From assembly GCA_903919215.1 (NCBI GenBank), contig CAIXHI010000506.1, positions 1 through 9,570 of the forward strand: a stretch of DNA of 9,570 nucleotides, in the 5' to 3' direction. Positions within the stretch are counted from its first letter, which is position 1. Each line of letters opens with the position of its first letter. This DNA is from an uncultured Acidimicrobiaceae bacterium. Its GTDB lineage: Bacteria > Actinomycetota > Acidimicrobiia > Acidimicrobiales > Ilumatobacteraceae. The translations under genes and the position numbers were made by a program. The notes under the pieces were generated by a model. It ran no database searches. It worked only from the letters and a program-made list of their open reading frames with translations, and was not told the origin of the DNA. Below are positions 5,855 through 9,570 of the stretch, one piece after another.

Positions 5855-8211
5855 TTGAACGCTCCGTGACTGAACGACTTCTTCCGCTCGCGCTCGGCCA
5901 TCAGCGGACCCAGCGGCAGCCACAGCTTGGGAGCGCCGGACGACTTGTCCCAGTGCTCGACCAACCAGCCGCGCTTGCGGGCGATGGCTGCCAGGCGGGT
6001 TTCGGGGTTCACCGCGACGGGGAAGCCGACGGCCTCGAGCATCGGCAGGTCGCTGGAACTGTCGGCGTAGGCGACGCTGTCCTCAAGCCGCAGACCCTCT
6101 GACATGCAGTAGTCGGCGAGAATCTCGGCGCGGGTTTCGCCGATCGGCGGTACCACGGCCATGTTGCCGCTGTACGTGCCGTCGGGTCGCACGCTCAGCT
6201 TGGCGGCGACGATCTCGTCGAACAGTGGGCGCAGACCCTCGACCGCGAAGTCGAGCGCGCCGGTGATGAGGATCGTCTTGTGGCCGAGCGCGCGGTGTTC
6301 GCGTACACGCCGCAGACCAGCGGGGAACGACTTGGCGAGGATCAGATTTGCCAGCAGTTCGGGTGAGTCCTCGGCGATCTGGGCCACCGGTGCGTCTTCG
6401 TAGCGGCGGTAGAAGAAGCGCAGGAAGTCGCTGCGATCCTTGCGGTCGACGGCCTGCAGGGTTGGGGCCTCGGCGATCGTGCGCAACACGTAACGGATGC
6501 GCTCGGGCACGTTCAGTCGGCGGGTGGCCAACCACGAGTAGCTCTCGACCACGTTGCTGGAGATCAAGGTGTTCTCCAGGTCGAAGGCGGCGACGTGGCG
6601 GTCGGGGGAGAGCACCGATCGGCGCAGTCGTGTGGTGCGATCGATCTTGCTCCTGCCCGGTGTGACCTTGGCACGTGAGTGGTGCACGATCGAGGGCAGG
6701 TGGATACCGCTGATGTACTTCGTCCAGTCGACGCTGCGTGGATCGAAGTTGAATGCGGCCTTGTCCGTTGCGTCGAGCGTGTCCCACACGGTGAGCAACT
6801 GATCGACGGAGTACACCGCTTCGCACTCGGTGTAGAGGCCGTACAACAGCACGTACTCGTACGCGCGGTCGATGTCGTTCTTCTTCTCCTCCAGCGAGGC
6901 GGCCCACGAGGCCTGCTTGCCGCGCAGTGGCAACGCCTGCAGGACGCGCTCGGTCTTGCCGGCGATGTTCTTCGCTCGCGCCAACTGCTCCTTGACGCGG
7001 CCACGTGCAGGGAACTTCCACTCGGGCACCACGATCGGCTGACCCTCGTTGTCGTACAACGGGTGCTCGGTGAACCAGGCGCGGATGTCGTCGACCATCG
7101 CCTTGTAGCGCAGCGGATTCGTGCTGCCGCTGGCCACCTGCGTGATGTACGGGGCGCTGGGACCGGTCGCGGCGACGGTGATGATCGCGGCGACGACGAT
7201 GTCGACCGGGATGACGTCGACGATTCCCTCAGGCACACCGGGGAACTCGGACAGCAGCCCGCGGGCGTAGCTGAGGATGACCGGCTCGGCCATGCGGAAC
7301 CCGCGGATCCAGCCGGGAAACGGCTCGGCCAGGGCCGACTCGATGATGCTGGGGCGCACGATGTTGACGGGCAGATCGCCCTTCACTTCGGTGAGCGCCT
7401 GCTCGCCGAGTGCCTTGGTGTAGGCGTAGGCGTCCGGCCAGCCGACGCTGGCGGCGCGAGAGCGGCCGGCTTCGACGAGTTGCGCTTTCACCCACGCTTC
7501 GCGAAGGCTCTCGGTCTTGGAGGCGAGGGCAGGGCCACCTGCTGCGCCGAGTTCCTTGCGAGCCTCGCTGCGGAAGAACGTGAGCTGTTCCGTGGTGCGA
7601 CTCTTGGCCTCGATGTCGCCGCGGAGGCGGCGACTGGCCGCCACTTCCTTGCGCCAGTTGAGCCCGATGTCCCAATGGCCCTCGCTGACCAACGCCTCGG
7701 GGGCGTTGCCGCGCCGGTTGCCGGCGACGTAGCAGGTGCTGACACCCACCATGTGCGGGCGGATGTTCATCGCGTGGCAGGCCTCGGCGATACGTACCGG
7801 CCCCATCAGGTTGATCTCCACAGCGCTGTCGAGCGGGCTGTCGAACGAGACGGCGGCGGCGGAGTGGATGATGGTGTCGCAACTGGCGAAGATCGGCCGG
7901 TCATGGTCGTTCAGGCCCAGACCGTCGGCGCTGACATCGCCACCGATGGCGACAACGCGGCGAGCGACCATCTCCTCGAAGGTCTCGACACCGGCCGTGG
8001 CCAGTTCACCCTTGAGGCGGTCGAAGCAGTTGTTCTTGAAGATCTCACGGCGTACGCGTTCGGTCGCATCGTGACGTTTGCTGGGGCGAACGAGCAGCAC
8101 CAGTTGGCACCCGGGGGCGCTGCGCAGCAGACGTTCGACGAGGGCGGTGCCCACGAATCCGGTGCTGCCGGTGATAGCGATGCGCTTGCCCGCGAGTTGT
8201 TCGGCGATCAT
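5851..8211 (-). CDS. Fatty-acyl-CoA-reductase-like SDR fused to HAD-IB phosphatase domain
   Basis: A 786-residue two-domain protein. Residues 8-370 are an extended SDR (NAD_binding_4 type): ITGSTGFVG (13-21, G-x2-G-x2-G), VSTCYVAG with Ser158, and Y-x3-K at Tyr262/Lys266 (AYAYTKALGEQ). Residues about 450-507 resemble the FAR C-terminal 'sterile' domain (FNFDPRSVDWTKYISGI). This combination is typical of enzymes reducing fatty acyl-CoA/ACP to aldehyde or alcohol. Residues about 538-760 are a HAD-IB (SerB-like) domain: motif I FDLENTL (nucleophile Asp544, Glu546 in place of the second Asp), motif II ITG (Thr650), Arg694 where Lys is usual (GETRAEIL), and motif IV ADSSSDLPML (Asp717, Asp721). 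The domains may act in sequence on a phosphorylated lipid intermediate, but the phosphatase substrate is unknown. It is the first gene of the operon. The start at 8211 begins just before the SDR fold; an ATG at 8232 would add 7 residues and abuts the operator. Confidence 0.88.
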   Translation of the reverse strand: MIAEQLAGKRIAITGSTGFVGTALVERLLRSAPGCQLVLLVRPSKRHDATERVRREIFKNNCFDRLKGELATAGVETFEEMVARRVVAIGGDVSADGLGLNDHDRPIFASCDTIIHSAAAVSFDSPLDSAVEINLMGPVRIAEACHAMNIRPHMVGVSTCYVAGNRRGNAPEALVSEGHWDIGLNWRKEVAASRRLRGDIEAKSRTTEQLTFFRSEARKELGAAGGPALASKTESLREAWVKAQLVEAGRSRAASVGWPDAYAYTKALGEQALTEVKGDLPVNIVRPSIIESALAEPFPGWIRGFRMAEPVILSYARGLLSEFPGVPEGIVDVIPVDIVVAAIITVAATGPSAPYITQVASGSTNPLRYKAMVDDIRAWFTEHPLYDNEGQPIVVPEWKFPARGRVKEQLARAKNIAGKTERVLQALPLRGKQASWAASLEEKKNDIDRAYEYVLLYGLYTECEAVYSVDQLLTVWDTLDATDKAAFNFDPRSVDWTKYISGIHLPSIVHHSRAKVTPGRSKIDRTTRLRRSVLSPDRHVAAFDLENTLISSNVVESYSWLATRRLNVPERIRYVLRTIAEAPTLQAVDRKDRSDFLRFFYRRYEDAPVAQIAEDSPELLANLILAKSFPAGLRRVREHRALGHKTILITGALDFAVEGLRPLFDEIVAAKLSVRPDGTYSGNMAVVPPIGETRAEILADYCMSEGLRLEDSVAYADSSSDLPMLEAVGFPVAVNPETRLAAIARKRGWLVEHWDKSSGAPKLWLPLGPLMAERERKKSFSHGAFK
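5862..5865 (-). promoter_or_regulatory. Shine-Dalgarno GGAG for the zinc dehydrogenase gene
   Basis: GGAG on the minus strand sits 7 bases upstream of the ATG at 5854, within the 3' end of the reductase-phosphatase gene. Together with the ATGA stop/start overlap it fixes the dehydrogenase start. Confidence 0.55.
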
Positions 8212-8231
8212 GCGCCCGTCAGCGTAGCGCA

Positions 8232-8255
8232 TCTCTCTACCATGTGGTAGAGAGA
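8232..8255. promoter_or_regulatory. 24-bp inverted repeat, probable TetR operator in divergent promoter region
   Basis: Left arm TCTCTCTACCA (8232-8242) and right arm TGGTAGAGAGA (8245-8255) are exact reverse complements of 11 bases each, separated by a 2-base centre (TG). It lies between the divergent starts of the reductase-phosphatase gene (8211) and the tetR gene (8264). TetR-family dimers typically bind inverted repeats of this size next to their own gene, so autoregulation plus control of the four-gene operon is the natural reading. The right arm also contains AGAGAG about 9 bases ahead of the tetR ATG and may double as a weak ribosome-binding site. The palindrome is seen directly; the binding protein is inferred. 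Confidence 0.85.
8238..8243 (+). promoter_or_regulatory. Possible -10 box of the tetR promoter inside the operator
   Basis: TACCAT matches TAnnnT and ends 20 bases before the tetR ATG, giving a short leader of about 13 bases if transcription starts 7 bases downstream. It is buried in the left arm and centre of the inverted repeat, so a bound repressor would cover it. No good -35 is seen at 17-bp spacing, so confidence is low. Confidence 0.33.
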
Positions 8256-8263
8256 ACATCGAC

Positions 8264-8860
8264 ATGGCCCGTACTGACACTCGCGCACGCATTCTGGAGG
8301 CCGCCACCGACCTGTTCGGGCTGCGCGGGGTGGATGCGGTGTCGCTGGATGTGATCGCCGCCGAGGTGGGGGTGGCGAAGCAGACGCTGCTGTACTGGTT
8401 CCCCAGCAAGGACGACCTGGTGCAGGCGGTGTTGGTGCACACGGCACTGCAACTCGGGGTGGTGATCCAGGCCGCAATCCGCTCGTCGACCGATGATCCA
8501 CTGGACCGCATCGAGGCTGTGGTCAAGGCCGTCTTCCGGCCGGCAGTGCGACGGCCGTCGCTGCTCGGCCTGATCCGCGAGGTCAGCCGCCTCTCACCGG
8601 CGCTGGGCGAGCGCTTCAGCGCCGAGTTGAAGCCACTCGTCGATCGCGCGGTGATCTACCTGCAGTTGGAGATGGACCGCGGGCGGATTCGCCGCGCCGA
8701 CCCGCGCCTGATCGCTGCGCTGTGTTACGCCACGGTCACCGGTATCGCCACCGAGCCGGAAGTGCTGCGCACCGTCGGGTGGCAGACCAACACTGTGGAG
8801 CTACGCAAGTTGCGCGGCGAGTTGCTCGCGTTCCTCAGGGCTGCGCTCGCACCGGTCTGA
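8264..8860 (+). CDS. TetR-family transcriptional regulator
   Basis: A 198-residue one-component regulator of normal TetR length. The N-terminal DNA-binding domain is clear: RARILEAATDLFGLRGVDAV (residues 7-26) followed by the helix-turn-helix SLDVIAAEVGVAKQTLLYWF (27-46) and PSKDDLVQAVL, matching the TetR_N pattern. The C-terminal helical part (about 60-198) should form the ligand pocket and dimer face; it is not similar enough to any subfamily I know to name the ligand, though fatty acyl-CoA or a product of the adjacent operon would fit. The gene is divergent from the acyl-reductase operon with a 24-bp inverted repeat between them, which argues for local repression and autoregulation. The ATG at 8264 is the first start after the operator; an ATG inside the operator (8242) runs into a stop two codons later. 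Confidence 0.93.
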   Translation: MARTDTRARILEAATDLFGLRGVDAVSLDVIAAEVGVAKQTLLYWFPSKDDLVQAVLVHTALQLGVVIQAAIRSSTDDPLDRIEAVVKAVFRPAVRRPSLLGLIREVSRLSPALGERFSAELKPLVDRAVIYLQLEMDRGRIRRADPRLIAALCYATVTGIATEPEVLRTVGWQTNTVELRKLRGELLAFLRAALAPV

Positions 8861-8870
8861 TCACCCGAAG

Positions 8871-8886
8871 CCGGTGAGTTCACCGG
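8871..8886. terminator. Palindrome at convergent gene ends, possible bidirectional terminator
   Basis: CCGGTGAGTTCACCGG reads as 7-base complementary arms around GT, or as a 6-bp GC-rich stem with an AGTT loop. It begins 10 bases after the tetR stop and overlaps the stop codon of the convergent amidohydrolase gene (8880-8882). An upstream CACCGG (8850-8855) could pair alternatively with CCGGTG. There is no T-run on either side, so classic Rho-independent termination is not supported; high-GC actinobacteria often use hairpins lacking T-runs. Confidence 0.3.
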
Positions 8887-9570
8887 TTCACTGCCTCCAG
8901 CACCGCTTGGTGGAAGGCGGTGATGCCCTTGGTCAGGTGATCGTCGGATGTGTCTTCTTCCTTGGTGTGTGACAGACCGGCGATCGACGAGGTGAACACC
9001 ATCGCCGTGGGTACGACGCGGGCCATCTCCGACGCGTCGTGCAGTGCACCGCTGGCCAGTTCGAAGCGATGGCCCTCGACGGCCTCGACAGCGTTGCGAA
9101 CAGACTCGACAAGCACCGGGTCGAAGATCATCGGCGGGATGCGGAAGATGTGCTCGAACTCGACCGAGCAGTCCTCAGCCGCGGCGGCTGCGGCAGCTGC
9201 AGCCTGCGCGTCGGCGAACATCGCGGCCAGCGCGTCGGTGTCGATGTGGCGCATGTCCATCGTGCACACGGTCTCGCCGGGCACCGCGGTGACGACACCC
9301 GGTTTGCACGTGACGACGCCCACCGTGGTGACGCCGTTGTGCCGCTTTCCTATTTCGGCCAGTTCGAGCGTGAAGCGGCTCATCGCGCGCAGCGAGTCGC
9401 GGCGCATGTGCATCGGCATCGTGCCTGCGTGGGCCGCTTGTCCGCTGAACGTCAGTCGCTCACGTTCGATCCCGACAGTGCCGGTGACCACGCCGACACC
9501 GAGGCCGTGTTGTTCGAGCACTGGACCCTGCTCGATGTGTAACTCGAGGTACGCGACCACGTGCTCGAGC
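8880..9570 (-). CDS. M20-family N-carbamoyl-L-amino-acid hydrolase / allantoate amidohydrolase, C-terminal part
   Basis: About 229 codons of a roughly 400-420-residue metallo-amidohydrolase; the 5' end lies beyond base 9570, and the frame is open to the edge (reads L-E-H-V-V-A-Y-L-E-L-H). Enzymes of this family remove a carbamoyl or ureido group in hydantoin, pyrimidine or purine (allantoate) breakdown. Visible family blocks: LELHIEQGPVLE (metal-ligand His and substrate Gln), GQAAHAGTMPMHMRRD (dimerisation-domain His), VPGETVCTMDMRHID, SGALHDASEMA and SSIAGLSHTKEED (C-terminal metal His). A Thr occupies the position of the usual substrate-binding Asn, 13 residues before the DMR Arg. A run of nine alanines follows FADAQ and is probably a benign helix. 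Which substrate it takes (N-carbamoyl amino acid, ureidoglycine/allantoate or beta-ureidopropionate) cannot be decided from this half. It is convergent with tetR and probably belongs to a separate unit. Confidence 0.9.
   Translation of the reverse strand, partial: LEHVVAYLELHIEQGPVLEQHGLGVGVVTGTVGIERERLTFSGQAAHAGTMPMHMRRDSLRAMSRFTLELAEIGKRHNGVTTVGVVTCKPGVVTAVPGETVCTMDMRHIDTDALAAMFADAQAAAAAAAAAEDCSVEFEHIFRIPPMIFDPVLVESVRNAVEAVEGHRFELASGALHDASEMARVVPTAMVFTSSIAGLSHTKEEDTSDDHLTKGITAFHQAVLEAVNR

Noticed and set aside
4754..5869. A 371-codon open frame on the + strand opposite the zinc dehydrogenase
   Set aside because: Antisense shadow of a gene with intact zinc and NAD motifs; no domain is seen.
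6679..8250. A 523-codon open frame on the + strand opposite the reductase-phosphatase gene
   Set aside because: Same GC-driven antisense effect. The minus-strand protein has convincing SDR, FAR and HAD motifs, while this translation is low-complexity Arg/Gly/Asp/Val-rich sequence.
8212..8526. N-terminal extension of the reductase-phosphatase upstream of 8211, running into the tetR gene
   Set aside because: It would pass through the operator and overlap tetR; the extra residues are Ser/Arg/Thr-rich with no domain, and the SDR fold starts right after 8211.
9184..9213. Poly-alanine run in the amidohydrolase as a possible repeat expansion
   Set aside because: The alanine codons are mixed and a short Ala-rich helix is common in high-GC proteins, so there is no sign of a simple-sequence tract.
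1..9570. CRISPR arrays, insertion sequences, tRNA/rRNA genes, phage or toxin-antitoxin modules
   Set aside because: No spaced direct repeats, transposase motifs, RNA gene signatures or small paired genes were found; coding is essentially continuous and of uniform composition.

Overview
The window is a dense, high-GC stretch of bacterial chromosome with almost no intergenic space. Weak or absent Shine-Dalgarno sites, TAnnnT boxes close to start codons, a Thr/Pro-rich lipoprotein linker and TetR control of lipid-type enzymes all suggest an actinomycete. A deep-branching class such as Acidimicrobiia is my best guess, but that is inference from style, not a marker-gene result. No mobile elements, CRISPR, tRNA or rRNA are visible.

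Left block (1-2073, + strand): the C-terminal part of the glutamate synthase small subunit (gltD), a secreted lipoprotein with two LysM domains (849-1433), and a YceH/DUF480 double winged-helix protein (1438-2073) only 4 bases later. The YceH stop codon directly abuts the stop codon of the convergent next operon.

Central block (8211 down to 2074, - strand): four tightly packed genes read as one operon. In order of transcription they are (i) a 786-residue fusion of a fatty-acyl-CoA-reductase-type extended SDR with a C-terminal HAD-IB phosphatase-like domain, (ii) a zinc-dependent medium-chain dehydrogenase, (iii) a 529-residue LarA/DUF2088 (nickel-pincer lactate racemase family) protein with altered active-site residues, and (iv) a PlsC-type 1-acylglycerol-3-phosphate acyltransferase. 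The junctions are a 4-base ATGA overlap, a 2-base gap and another ATGA overlap. Divergent from the operon is a TetR-family regulator (8264-8860). A 24-bp inverted repeat (8232-8255) in the roughly 50-bp shared upstream region is the obvious operator.

Together these genes look like a self-contained, TetR-controlled pathway acting on acyl chains: reduction of an activated acyl group, alcohol/aldehyde oxidoreduction, phosphate removal, an unexpected 2-hydroxyacid racemase-like step, and acyl transfer to a glycerol-phosphate-like acceptor. I do not recognise it as a characterised pathway, and it is the best candidate here for an undescribed system.

Right edge (8880-9570, - strand): the C-terminal half of an M20-family N-carbamoyl-amino-acid hydrolase/allantoate amidohydrolase, convergent with tetR across 19 bases containing a palindrome that may be a terminator.
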